From Candidatus Thorarchaeota archaeon (lineage in GTDB: Archaea > Asgardarchaeota > Thorarchaeia > Thorarchaeales > Thorarchaeaceae): a stretch of 64,000 bases of DNA. The translations under genes were made by a program, and so were the position numbers. Positions 28,623-38,393 of this stretch are shown piece by piece. The first letter of the stretch is position 1, and each line of letters starts with the position of its first letter. Below the pieces are notes generated by a model. That model was not told where the DNA came from and made no database searches. It was given only the letters and a program-made list of their open reading frames with translations. Location: assembly GCA_016933575.1 (NCBI GenBank), contig JAFGAR010000040.1:62001-126000 (forward strand), in the 5' to 3' direction.

Positions 28623-29789
28623 ATGGTAAGAAAAGTCGCTGTGGTCGCAGGTGGCCACAGTAAATTTGGAAAAAGATATGATGCGACTATGCGAGAGCTA
28701 TGCGCAGAGGCGTACAAACCAATCTATGATGAAGGTATTACGCAAGATAGGATAGACGCAAGTGTTCTCTCATATGCTGCATCACAGTTTACAGGCCAAG
28801 GTGCTGGCTCAGCTCTTATGGCTGATTATGTGGGTATGCAGGAAAAACCCCATCTGAGAGTCGAATCCGCATGTACAACTGGTACTGCAAGTCTCCGAGC
28901 AGCTTGGGGAATGGTTGCCGCAGGTCTGTATGACGTCATGCTTGTTATGGGTGTGGAACAGATGAATCGTGTGTCATCAGCAACTGCCACCGAATATATG
29001 TCACGAGCTGGAGACATGCGTTGGGAATATCCCTATGGAATATCATTTCCAGCGTTCTATGCTCTAATGGCTTCTCGATATATGAGTGAATACAATATGC
29101 CTCATGATGTGCTAGCAAAGATAGCTGTCAAATCACATTTCTATGGTGCTCAGAATCCTAAAGCACACCTTCCAAGAGAGGTTTCCTTTGAGGAAGCAAA
29201 TAACGCTGTCCCGATTTGCAGACCTCTTAATTTGTACGATTGTAGTCTGATTACAGACGGTGCTGCTGCTGTTGTTATAGCTGCTGAGGATCGAGTAAAG
29301 GAGTTTACAGATCGACCGATGTGGATTAAAGGCATTGGAGCTGGAGCATCAGAGATGATGATTCAGGACCGTCCAAGTCTTACCTCCATTCCTGGTGCAA
29401 AACGAGCTGCAAAGGCAGCCTACAAAATGGCTGGACTGGAACCAAAAGATATGAACATGGCGCAGGTACATGACTGCTTCACAATTGCAGAGCTTATTGC
29501 CTACGAGGACTGCGGATTTGCGGAACCTGGAAAGGGCCGTGAGATTGTCGAGAATAAGGAGAACTACATTGATGGTAGAATCCCTGTCAACTGTGATGGT
29601 GGTCTTAAGAGTAAGGGTCATCCTCTCGGAGCCACAGGAGTATCGATGACCTATGAGATCATGAAGCAGATGAGAGGCGAAGCTGAGAACTTATCACGAC
29701 AGATCAAAGATGTGCAATATGGCTTGGCACACAACGTAGGACAATCCGGTCAATTTGTCAATGTATTCATCTTTGAGAGGGGATGGTAA
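28623..29789 (+). CDS. Thiolase-family protein (acetyl-CoA acetyltransferase-like)
   Basis: VESACTTGTASLRAAWGMVAAGLYDVMLVMGVEQM; NCDGGLKSKGHPLGATGVSM. Confidence 0.92.
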   Translation: MVRKVAVVAGGHSKFGKRYDATMRELCAEAYKPIYDEGITQDRIDASVLSYAASQFTGQGAGSALMADYVGMQEKPHLRVESACTTGTASLRAAWGMVAAGLYDVMLVMGVEQMNRVSSATATEYMSRAGDMRWEYPYGISFPAFYALMASRYMSEYNMPHDVLAKIAVKSHFYGAQNPKAHLPREVSFEEANNAVPICRPLNLYDCSLITDGAAAVVIAAEDRVKEFTDRPMWIKGIGAGASEMMIQDRPSLTSIPGAKRAAKAAYKMAGLEPKDMNMAQVHDCFTIAELIAYEDCGFAEPGKGREIVENKENYIDGRIPVNCDGGLKSKGHPLGATGVSMTYEIMKQMRGEAENLSRQIKDVQYGLAHNVGQSGQFVNVFIFERGW

Positions 29790-29790
29790 A

Positions 29791-30207
29791 ATGGCAGAGA
29801 AAAAAGAAATCTACTTAGGATATTCAACCGACAAAGCAATGACTCCGTTCTTTCAGTCGTTCCTAGAGGCTCTCGACCAAGAGAAGCTCATGAAGAGTAA
29901 GTGTACAAAGTGTGGAGCAGAATATCTTCCACCAAGAGAACACTGTCAAAAAGACATGAGTAAGTGCGAATTGACTGAATTAACCGAAAAAGAAGCAAAA
30001 CTTTACTCCTATGTCATTGTTGACTTTGCTCCTGAATCTCTTTCATCAAAAGCACCTTATGTCGTAGCCATCGGTGAATTCCCATCAGGCCTGCGGTTGA
30101 CAGCTCATATCACTAATCTAATGTCTATGCCTGAAGTTGGTATGCCGCTCAAGCTAGGCTTTGAGAAAGTTGATGAAAAGAAAATCACTTACAAGTGGTT
30201 AGTATAA
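29791..30207 (+). CDS. DUF35 OB-fold/zinc-ribbon thiolase partner
   Basis: KSKCTKCGAEYLPPREHCQKDMSKC plus beta-rich C-terminus. Confidence 0.85.
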   Translation: MAEKKEIYLGYSTDKAMTPFFQSFLEALDQEKLMKSKCTKCGAEYLPPREHCQKDMSKCELTELTEKEAKLYSYVIVDFAPESLSSKAPYVVAIGEFPSGLRLTAHITNLMSMPEVGMPLKLGFEKVDEKKITYKWLV

Positions 30208-30213
30208 TCGAAC

Positions 30214-30229
30214 GGGGGTTATTACCCCC
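30214..30229 (+). terminator. Hairpin downstream of DUF35 gene
   Basis: GGGGGT-TATT-ACCCCC followed by ATCTCTCCTTTTT. Confidence 0.5.
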
Positions 30230-30248
30230 ATCTCTCCTTTTTCTATTT

Positions 30249-30593
30249 CTACTTATGATATTTTGAAAACATCTCTAATAGCTGTGTCCATCGTGATTGC
30301 AATAGTACAGCCTTAAGGGTCTCTAAGTAGATTTTTGATGCTTCAACAGAATTGCAACATCCAATCTCTGCAAGAGCTTGATTAATAACCTCAGTGATAT
30401 CATTGAACCGTCTTCTTCCTTCGTTCCTTAGATACCCCGCAAATCGGATGTAGTCTCCGTTCTTTTTATCAAGACCTTCAAGGATATGACTCTCGTCTTC
30501 AACAAGGACTCTTAGTTCATAGGAACTCTCTAGGGATTTTTTCATGGCACTAAGGCTTTCTATATACACTTGTTTAGTCCCTGCAGAATCCAC
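30249..30593 (-). CDS. Hypothetical helical protein
   Basis: 114-aa ORF. Confidence 0.6.
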   Translation of the reverse strand: MDSAGTKQVYIESLSAMKKSLESSYELRVLVEDESHILEGLDKKNGDYIRFAGYLRNEGRRRFNDITEVINQALAEIGCCNSVEASKIYLETLKAVLLQSRWTQLLEMFSKYHK

Positions 30594-30762
30594 GCGATTT
30601 CTCTCCTTGTATTCCGCTTTCCCATATACTCAAAACGACTAATTAAGCATTAGGGACTCTATCTACTGGAATGATGATTCTATTCCACTTACAATTTATA
30701 ACCTGTATTCAATTGATTTTGTATCCGACTACGACATGCTTTTCAGTTTAAGAGAATATCTG

Positions 30763-32802
30763 CTATTTTTTCCTGATTATTATCACAATAACTATTAGTA
30801 TACTCGCAACTGAACCAATAGCAACAATCATTGTAAGAGCTGAACCAATCATTGGTTGAACAGTGACTATTACTGAACTCATTGCAGAATTTCCGGAACA
30901 GTCATAGAGCCATAGTGTATAATTGTATGTTCCCACTGATAGACCATCAACGTTTTGTGTAATGTCCGAACCATTCCAGGAGTTTGTAACAAAGGGTGTT
31001 GATTCTGTATCCTTGTAGATTTTGTAAAGATTCGGATTGTCGTCAGAAACTTCCCATACTATCACGTTACCGGTTGTACCTTCTACATATGTGATACCTT
31101 CAACGCTGCTTACAATTGGAGCCGGATTGACTGGCATATAGTAGTGTGAATTCTTTGTAATTCTGTACCATTCTCCCTCATCGTATGAATCGAAATTGAA
31201 TGGTCCACTTGTCACATCTGGACTTATTGATGATGTCCAACTTGAGTATGGAGTATTTTTGTAGATATGATAGGGAATGATATAGCAAAAGGCAAAATTC
31301 GAGAACGACCAATATGATTCTATATCAAACTCAAATACAACTGTATATGTCGATGTACTTTCTACAGATACCAAATTATCGAGTTCAACACCCGCTGGAT
31401 TACCATAGGCATAGCTCCCAAGTATGTATGTGAAAGTGAATTCAATGTCTTGTGCTGTAAGAGATATTCCATCATTCCATGTTGCATTTTGGATAATATC
31501 AATAGTATACCTCGTATGTCCTGCTGGAACTGCAATATTATCATCATGAGTTTCAACTAGCATACTCTGTGCAAGGTCTGAGCAAGGTAGTAAATCGGGA
31601 CTGTATTTGTAGAGCGATGAATAGAGGTTTGATAGTATGTTTGCAGAGTGGGGTGACGATGTTGTATAGATGTTAAAGTAACCGGGTACATCAGCGATAG
31701 CAACTGTAACAGTCCCTCCGTATGTTCCATCAAGTTTGTGGATATTCATCATAGTCCAAGGTCCTGTAATGGATCCTGCAATGTCCTCCACATACCCACT
31801 AAATCGGTCAGTCCTATAGGCCTGCAAACTCATTCCTTCATCGACCACAAGTATTGGCACATTATACTGAATGATTTCCTGCATTGCAGCAACTGCTTCG
31901 TAGACATCCTTGTAAGATATGCTGTTAAGAAGCTGGTTCCTCCAATTGTCATAGGTCGAGTTTTCAAAATTTGATGGATTTTGAAATGGGGTGGTTGAGT
32001 ACTCAGACCAATATTGATACGCAATCCAATCGACATCATTGCCATAGAAATTGGTCTTGTAAACGACCATGTCATAATCGCCATGAGTAGATAATCTTGA
32101 CATAGACTGGTAAAATTCTGTATCCGTGGCATATGCATCAATGTGCAAAGCTGTAAGTGCATCCACTGCAGCTTGAGCTATTGCATCATAATCTTCATAC
32201 ATTGATGTGTATTCTATATTAATGTCAAATGCGGAACCATTAGGTGCATTTCTAAATCCTGTTTCACCATTAATACTAAATCCTGCTGCATCCAGAATTG
32301 CATTACCAACATCCAACTCAGCAGTATAATAATGATATGAGAACTCATCCTCAATACACCAGCTACAAATACTTGGCACAATAGAGTCATGTTCTTGTGC
32401 GAAACCATCTAAATTATCTGTCACTAACTTTTTCTTATCAAAAGCATAAGCGAAAGCCTTCCTAAGTGCTGAGATATTTAACGGATAATCTCTGCAATTT
32501 ATTGTGATATGTTTGTATCCATTACACAATACTTTGTAAATGGCAATGTCTGGGTCCGAATTCAGGGTATCATAATGGATTGGATCAAAGTAACTCGTGT
32601 CCATATCTATTGTTCCAGCTTGCAGAGCAAGAATACGATTATCTTTGTATGAGATAACTTCGAAGTTAATATTGTCTACATATGGAAGCATATTCAAATC
32701 ACTAGGAATCGAATTGTATGCGGTAATCTCATTACTTGCATAGATTATCATAATCGATAAGAAAACGGCAATAGAAATTGCCTTGTAATTCCTCCAATGC
32801 AT
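30763..32802 (-). CDS. Family-5 ABC substrate-binding protein, apparently circularly permuted, with C-terminal Ig-like domain and TM anchor
   Basis: N-terminal signal segment, then usual C-lobe motifs (LALQAGTIDMDTS, ALRKAFAYAFDKKKLV), then usual N-lobe motifs (GGTVTVAIADVPGYFNIYTT, NATWNDGISLTAQDIEFTFTYI), then Ig-like and C-terminal TM. Confidence 0.8.
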   Translation of the reverse strand: MHWRNYKAISIAVFLSIMIIYASNEITAYNSIPSDLNMLPYVDNINFEVISYKDNRILALQAGTIDMDTSYFDPIHYDTLNSDPDIAIYKVLCNGYKHITINCRDYPLNISALRKAFAYAFDKKKLVTDNLDGFAQEHDSIVPSICSWCIEDEFSYHYYTAELDVGNAILDAAGFSINGETGFRNAPNGSAFDINIEYTSMYEDYDAIAQAAVDALTALHIDAYATDTEFYQSMSRLSTHGDYDMVVYKTNFYGNDVDWIAYQYWSEYSTTPFQNPSNFENSTYDNWRNQLLNSISYKDVYEAVAAMQEIIQYNVPILVVDEGMSLQAYRTDRFSGYVEDIAGSITGPWTMMNIHKLDGTYGGTVTVAIADVPGYFNIYTTSSPHSANILSNLYSSLYKYSPDLLPCSDLAQSMLVETHDDNIAVPAGHTRYTIDIIQNATWNDGISLTAQDIEFTFTYILGSYAYGNPAGVELDNLVSVESTSTYTVVFEFDIESYWSFSNFAFCYIIPYHIYKNTPYSSWTSSISPDVTSGPFNFDSYDEGEWYRITKNSHYYMPVNPAPIVSSVEGITYVEGTTGNVIVWEVSDDNPNLYKIYKDTESTPFVTNSWNGSDITQNVDGLSVGTYNYTLWLYDCSGNSAMSSVIVTVQPMIGSALTMIVAIGSVASILIVIVIIIRKK

Positions 32803-32947
32803 CTCCAACCACCTCTTTCTTAAAAATTAACTTAGCCCGCTTTTTTAGTTTTCTCTTTCTGATTCTTGCATCTCTGTTGTTTAAATATTCCGAAATCTTA
32901 TTACCAAATATGAATTTAGAGAATTATATATATCGGAGGAACCAGCT

Positions 32948-33733
32948 ATGTCCGAACAAGAAGTACTCTACGACAAATCTACTGGTGTTGCGACAATTAC
33001 TATTAACAGACCAGCAAAATATAATGCTCTTAACACGTCTGTAGTGACTACTCTAAGGGAGCTATTCAAAGAAGCTGAGAATGATGATTCTATTCGTGTC
33101 GTTATTCTTACAGGCACTGGTGACAAGGCATTCGCAGCAGGTGCTGATATCACCGAGTTTCAAGGCCGGAACTCAAAATCCGTCCGTCCTCTTGCTGAAA
33201 ATGGACAAGAGCTCTGCAAATACATTGAGGCAATGAGTAAACCCGTCATCGCTGCAGTCAATGGTTTTGCTCTTGGTGGTGGATGTGAGATTGCGATGGC
33301 ATGCGACATCAGACATGCCTCATCAAATGCAAAGTTTGGTCAACCCGAGATTGACCTCGGCATCATACCTGGATTTGGGGGAACTGTAAGACTCCCTCGA
33401 CTTGTAGGTCTTGGTATGGCGAAGGAGCTTGTTTACAGCGGTAACCAAGTGAAAGCAGATGAGGCACTCAGGATTGGCCTCGTCAATAAGATCTATGACT
33501 CAGTAGAAGAACTTCACAAGGGTACGCTAGAACTAGCGAAGAAGCTAGCATTGAAACCGGGAGTAGCAATGAAACTAGCCAAGCAATCAATGAATAATAC
33601 ATGGGCAACTCCTGTTGCGGATAATCTCGAATTCGAGGTTGATGTCTTCTGTAAGACTTTCGATACGGAGGACAAAGATGAAGGCGTTGAAGCGTTCTTG
33701 ACAAAGCGAAAACCTGAGTTTAAACATAGATAG
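32948..33733 (+). CDS. Enoyl-CoA hydratase/isomerase (second paralog)
   Basis: GDKAFAAGADITEF; KPVIAAVNGFALGGGCEIAMACDIRHA; GQPEIDLGIIPGFGGTVRLPR. Confidence 0.92.
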   Translation: MSEQEVLYDKSTGVATITINRPAKYNALNTSVVTTLRELFKEAENDDSIRVVILTGTGDKAFAAGADITEFQGRNSKSVRPLAENGQELCKYIEAMSKPVIAAVNGFALGGGCEIAMACDIRHASSNAKFGQPEIDLGIIPGFGGTVRLPRLVGLGMAKELVYSGNQVKADEALRIGLVNKIYDSVEELHKGTLELAKKLALKPGVAMKLAKQSMNNTWATPVADNLEFEVDVFCKTFDTEDKDEGVEAFLTKRKPEFKHR

Positions 33734-33741
33734 AATTGAGT

Positions 33742-33760
33742 GCGGGTCAAAATGACCCGC
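33742..33760 (+). terminator. Hairpin between convergent genes
   Basis: GCGGGTCA-AAA-TGACCCGC. Confidence 0.5.
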
Positions 33761-33765
33761 TATCA

Positions 33766-34695
33766 CTATTCTAGTCTGAAATGCCCATCATCTTCGATGA
33801 TTTTTTCATCTCTTATCAACAGAGCAATATGCTTCTCTAACATGAACACTTCGAAGGCAAGGTAGACTTCCATTGGTATTCTCGGATAAATTGTCGGAAC
33901 CTGCGCAAGTTTTTCAATAGTATCTATCCCTTTCCCAATATTCTCAAGAATCCTCTTCTCTCTCTCATCAAAAACAGATCTGAAAGTTTGTAATCTTGCT
34001 GCAAGATTGTCTGTAACAGGATTAATGAGATGACTACTGATTCCAATTTTGGGTTTCATTGCAATGACCTGATCAACCGATTCCTTGAAGACCTCAATAT
34101 CACTCACTTCATTTCCATACCAGGGTCCAAAACTTGTAAGATCAATATCAACCAAGAAGAGCACTTTGTAACCATTGATCCCAAAACAAGTATGGTCAAG
34201 GGTATGTCCAGGAAGATGGATAGGTATTAGCTGGATCTCTCCACTGTCTACAGGCTCTCTATTGCTGAAAGTTCCAGTGACATCATAATTGCCTGTGATA
34301 TCTGGGAATCTTATATCAAGTAGATTTCTCCATGAGTTGTAGTATTTGTTTCCTTCAATTCCATAGTACTCCACAAGTCCATCAAAGGATCGTACTCCTT
34401 TTTCAGCAAGAGGATGACAAAGAATCTCGCAATTAGATATCTCTTGAATTTTAGATGCATGATGCTTATGGTCAATATGAAAATGTGTCAGTATGATTCT
34501 ATCAATATCTGCTATTTCATGTCGTAGGTTCTTTAATGCGGTCTCAATATTCTTCATACTTGAACCTGCATCTACAAGAGTTAGAATCTCATCATCGATG
34601 ACTAGAGTATTTGCTTCTGGGAACCTCGCTCGATTCTCTCCTCTAATGAGATGCACCTTTGGCATGATTTCTATATGCACAGGATATTCTGACAT
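33766..34695 (-). CDS. Metallo-beta-lactamase fold hydrolase
   Basis: IILTHFHIDHKHHA; PIHLPGHTLDHTCFGI. Confidence 0.88.
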   Translation of the reverse strand: MSEYPVHIEIMPKVHLIRGENRARFPEANTLVIDDEILTLVDAGSSMKNIETALKNLRHEIADIDRIILTHFHIDHKHHASKIQEISNCEILCHPLAEKGVRSFDGLVEYYGIEGNKYYNSWRNLLDIRFPDITGNYDVTGTFSNREPVDSGEIQLIPIHLPGHTLDHTCFGINGYKVLFLVDIDLTSFGPWYGNEVSDIEVFKESVDQVIAMKPKIGISSHLINPVTDNLAARLQTFRSVFDEREKRILENIGKGIDTIEKLAQVPTIYPRIPMEVYLAFEVFMLEKHIALLIRDEKIIEDDGHFRLE

Positions 34696-34796
34696 TAAGA
34701 GGTCAAGTCTCTTTTCACTAAATAACTCTCACTGTCGCACAATCTATATGCTGCCCTGTGTATTGTTTTGCTGTCTATTTGACAAAGGTGTATGTC

Positions 34797-36254
34797 ATGA
34801 GTCAACGAATGTTTGCCATATTCGACATAGGAACCACCGGAACACGATCGGTAATTGTTGATGAAGAAGGACGTGAACTTAGCAAAGCATACGAGGAATA
34901 TCCCTCGAAACCTAAAGAGTTACAGACGCATGAGCAGCTTGCTGATACCTTCTGGCGAACTTCAGCAAATACGATGCAACGTGCAATTGCTGCATGCAAG
35001 CATGGTGCTGAATCAATTGTTGGCGTTGTTGTCGCCACAACCAGAGACAGTCTTACTCCTATCGACAAACAAGGAAAACCCCTAGCACCTACTGTGACCT
35101 GGGTTGACAATCGATCTAGTGCTAAGAGCAAAGAACTCGCAGATATCATTGGTCCCCGAAAGAGTGTCAACAAGATAATGTGGTTTCAAGAGAATCGCCC
35201 AGATTTTTTCAAGAAGGTCCACAAGTGGGTTCATCTTGATGCATACATTAACAATAAGCTCTGTGGATCTCTAGCTAGTTCTCCAGCTGATGCACGATTT
35301 GGTCCAATTGACCATGGGACCCTGCAATGGTCCGAAGAGCTCTGTGAGGCAACTGGCATCCCGATTGAATCGTTGACCGATATTGTAAATTCTGGCAAAC
35401 TAATTGGAGAGATTGATATGGATGCTGCCAAAGCTACTACTCTCCGAAAAGGAACTCCAGTCATAATGGGAAGTGGTGACCAGCAGTGCTCAGCTCTTGG
35501 AATGGGCGTGATAGAACCCGGTATTGTCAAAGCAACAACTGGTACTGGAACATTTGTAATCACTCATCTCGACGAGTTCTTCGAAGAACCCTATGTCATG
35601 TTTTGCAATCCTGCAGCAATCCCTGGAAAGTGGATTCTCGAAGGCGTCATTCCCGGAACTGGTCTCACCTATAAGTGGTATCGAGATCAGTACTGTGAGC
35701 CCGAGATGGCATTAGCTGCAAAAACAGAAACGGATGCATACCAGATAATCGAATCCTCTGCTTCTTCTGTTCCTGCTGGCAGTGAGGGTCTCATCATGTT
35801 CCCATTCATGGCATATAGACTAGGCATTCTCTATCATTTGGGTTTCAATCATACAAAAGCACATGTAGCTCGAGCTATTCTTGAAGCAAATGGCTATGGA
35901 ATCAAGATGTACCTTGAGATGATGGAGGGCATGCTCGACATGCAATTCAATGAGCTTAGAATTGATGGCGGTGGTGCTAACTCACCTCTCTGGAGGCAGA
36001 TACAGGCTGATTGTGCAAATAAGACCGTTGTCTTGCCTAGAGTACGGGACTCGACAGTAATTGGTGCGGCTATACTTGGCGCAGTCGGGACAGGTATCTA
36101 TGGCGGCTATAGAGAAGCTGTGGAAAATATGTTTCACATAGAAGAACGACGCGAGCCAATACCTGAAAATGTAGAGGTATACAAGAAGCAATACCAGATT
36201 TTCAATAAGATTTTGAACGCTGAGTTGGGTAATATTCTTGAGGCAACATCTTAG
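34797..36254 (+). CDS. FGGY-family carbohydrate kinase (glycerol/xylulose kinase-like)
   Basis: AIFDIGTTGTRSVIVDEEG; GSGDQQCSALGMGVIEPGIVKATTGTGTF; RIDGGGANSPLWRQIQAD. Confidence 0.88.
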   Translation: MSQRMFAIFDIGTTGTRSVIVDEEGRELSKAYEEYPSKPKELQTHEQLADTFWRTSANTMQRAIAACKHGAESIVGVVVATTRDSLTPIDKQGKPLAPTVTWVDNRSSAKSKELADIIGPRKSVNKIMWFQENRPDFFKKVHKWVHLDAYINNKLCGSLASSPADARFGPIDHGTLQWSEELCEATGIPIESLTDIVNSGKLIGEIDMDAAKATTLRKGTPVIMGSGDQQCSALGMGVIEPGIVKATTGTGTFVITHLDEFFEEPYVMFCNPAAIPGKWILEGVIPGTGLTYKWYRDQYCEPEMALAAKTETDAYQIIESSASSVPAGSEGLIMFPFMAYRLGILYHLGFNHTKAHVARAILEANGYGIKMYLEMMEGMLDMQFNELRIDGGGANSPLWRQIQADCANKTVVLPRVRDSTVIGAAILGAVGTGIYGGYREAVENMFHIEERREPIPENVEVYKKQYQIFNKILNAELGNILEATS

Positions 36255-36267
36255 GAAAAGGAAGGAC

Positions 36268-36292
36268 TGCCTAGGCGGATATTGCCTGGGCA
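36268..36292 (+). terminator. Imperfect hairpin downstream of FGGY kinase
   Basis: TGCCTAGGC...GCCTGGGCA. Confidence 0.35.
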
Positions 36293-36318
36293 ATTCATCT
36301 GGGTAGTTATTTATCCAT

Positions 36319-36573
36319 CTATTCTTCTTCTTCTTTCTGGTTGTCTTCCCAAATTCTCCCAAAGAAGACGAGGGTTAGGACAAGCTCAGAACCTTTAGCA
36401 TTCTTAGCAATGAACTCAATTGATTCGCTAATGGTATCTTCGTATTCCCAAGCTCTACGAGCTAAGTTCACAAGATCATCGAAACGGTCATCAGGTATGT
36501 TGAGTGCTTGAGTAAGCTTTTCAACATCATGACCAATCACAGTAAGAGTGCCAAGGTCATAACTTTCAGGCAA
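36319..36573 (-). CDS. Hypothetical small acidic protein
   Basis: 84-aa ORF. Confidence 0.6.
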   Translation of the reverse strand: MPESYDLGTLTVIGHDVEKLTQALNIPDDRFDDLVNLARRAWEYEDTISESIEFIAKNAKGSELVLTLVFFGRIWEDNQKEEEE

Positions 36574-36728
36574 TAATATACACCTTCAATCTCAGCTTAT
36601 CATGACCATTTTTAATCTATCTACGTTATCTTGAATCCTGCAAACCATATCAGTCAAATCGAAACCCTTGTATTGTGCGCAGCGTCTGCATCAACTACAA
36701 AAAGAAAGAGTAGAAGGAATCGATTGAT

Positions 36729-38393
36729 ATGACCGAATCTGAATTTGATGTCGTCGTGATTGGTGCAGGAAGTACCGGGACTGCTGTAGCCAGAGACTGT
36801 GCTATAAGGGGACTCAAGACAATTCTGCTTGAACGTGATGATATAGCTTCAGCCACAGTTGGCACCTGTGCAGGAATGATATCTTCAGGTCTGAAATACA
36901 GCAGTGAGCCCGAAATAATGGCACTATGTTCTCGAGAAGTAGTCCATCTCAATCGCATTGCTCGTCATATCATTATGAAGAATCCAATATTAGCACCTCT
37001 CCTTGATCTTAGTGATGCGGCAAGTGATAGTTCATACGTGGATTCCTATTCAGAACATGCGGAAGAACGAGATGTTCCATCAATGCTCTTTCTGACTCCT
37101 GATGCATCATTGGAAATAGAACCTTCTCTCCATCAAGACATCATAGCGAGTGTCTATTATGAGGAGTTTTTCCTTGATCCGTTCCGTCTATGCCTTCTTC
37201 AAGCCTTAGATGCTAAACGTCATGGAGCAAAAGTGAGGACCTATTGTGAAGTCATTGATATAGAAACGGATCCTGAACATGGAGTTAAAGGGATCGTCTT
37301 CTATGATAGGGCTAGTGGAGTCAAAGATCGAGTTACGACTAGATTCATAGTCAATGCTACTGGTCCTTGGGCGCACAAGATTGCTAAACAGGCTGATGTA
37401 GGACTTGCTATTAGACTAAACAAAGGTGCACATGTTATCTTTGACCGACGAATAGTCAATGTTGGAATTACTGTTAAAGCAATAGATGGAAGATGGATTT
37501 ACTTGTTTCCTCATGAGAACACGACCCTTCTAGGTACCACTGCTCTTGATACTTGGGAAGATCCTGATACTTTGGTTGCATCCTTCGATGAGATTGAATA
37601 CCTCTTGCAAAGCATTGAGACTGTTCTTCCTTCTATTCGCAAGGCACGAATTATCCGAACTATGAGTGGTGTGAGACCCCTTGTTCCTGAATGGAAGATA
37701 CCCGAAGGCAAGGTCACCCGAGGGTATCAAATTATAGACCATGAAAGCACAGATGGCTTGAAGGGTCTGATCAGTTTCACAGGTGGCAAACTTGTCATGT
37801 GTCGTGATATGGCTGAAGCTGTCACTGATTTGATATGCAAAAAGATTGGATTAGAGGTAGCCTGCACCACCCATGAGAAACCACTACCCGGGAATGAAGA
37901 TGATGTTGATGTTCTCGCGCTCTCAAAGGAGTACGGAATCTCTCTTCATGCCCTTGAGCGCATGCGGGCTCGCCGTGGGACCGAAATGCTGAAAGTTCTT
38001 GAGTTAACCAAGGAACATCCTCAGTGGAAGACTACAATCTGCACATGCGAACCTGTTATTGAAGCTGAAATCAGATACGCAATAAGAGAGGAATTTCCAA
38101 AAACGTTGAATGATCTCAGGAGAAGGCTTCGGTTAGGAACCGGTCCTTGTCAAGGGACATTTTGTACATATAAAGCTGCAGCCATTCTCTCTGAAGAGCT
38201 TGATTTAGGCGGGGATGATTTCTTGGTTGATATACTCGACTTTCGTTCTGAGCGATGGAAAGGTATACGTCCATCTATGCGGGGAGAACAGTTAGCTCAA
38301 GAAGAGCTTGCTCAGGGTATGTATGCATGTGTAGCGAATCTTGACCAATCGGATGTGGACTATGACCTAAAACCGTGGGAGGAGGGACTCTAA
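36729..38393 (+). CDS. glpA: FAD-dependent glycerol-3-phosphate dehydrogenase subunit A-like with BFD-type [2Fe-2S] region
   Basis: VVVIGAGSTGTAVARDCAIRGLKTILLERDDIASATVGTCAGMI; CTCEPVIEAEIRYAIREEFPKTLNDLRRRLRLGTGPCQGTFC. Confidence 0.88.
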   Translation: MTESEFDVVVIGAGSTGTAVARDCAIRGLKTILLERDDIASATVGTCAGMISSGLKYSSEPEIMALCSREVVHLNRIARHIIMKNPILAPLLDLSDAASDSSYVDSYSEHAEERDVPSMLFLTPDASLEIEPSLHQDIIASVYYEEFFLDPFRLCLLQALDAKRHGAKVRTYCEVIDIETDPEHGVKGIVFYDRASGVKDRVTTRFIVNATGPWAHKIAKQADVGLAIRLNKGAHVIFDRRIVNVGITVKAIDGRWIYLFPHENTTLLGTTALDTWEDPDTLVASFDEIEYLLQSIETVLPSIRKARIIRTMSGVRPLVPEWKIPEGKVTRGYQIIDHESTDGLKGLISFTGGKLVMCRDMAEAVTDLICKKIGLEVACTTHEKPLPGNEDDVDVLALSKEYGISLHALERMRARRGTEMLKVLELTKEHPQWKTTICTCEPVIEAEIRYAIREEFPKTLNDLRRRLRLGTGPCQGTFCTYKAAAILSEELDLGGDDFLVDILDFRSERWKGIRPSMRGEQLAQEELAQGMYACVANLDQSDVDYDLKPWEEGL

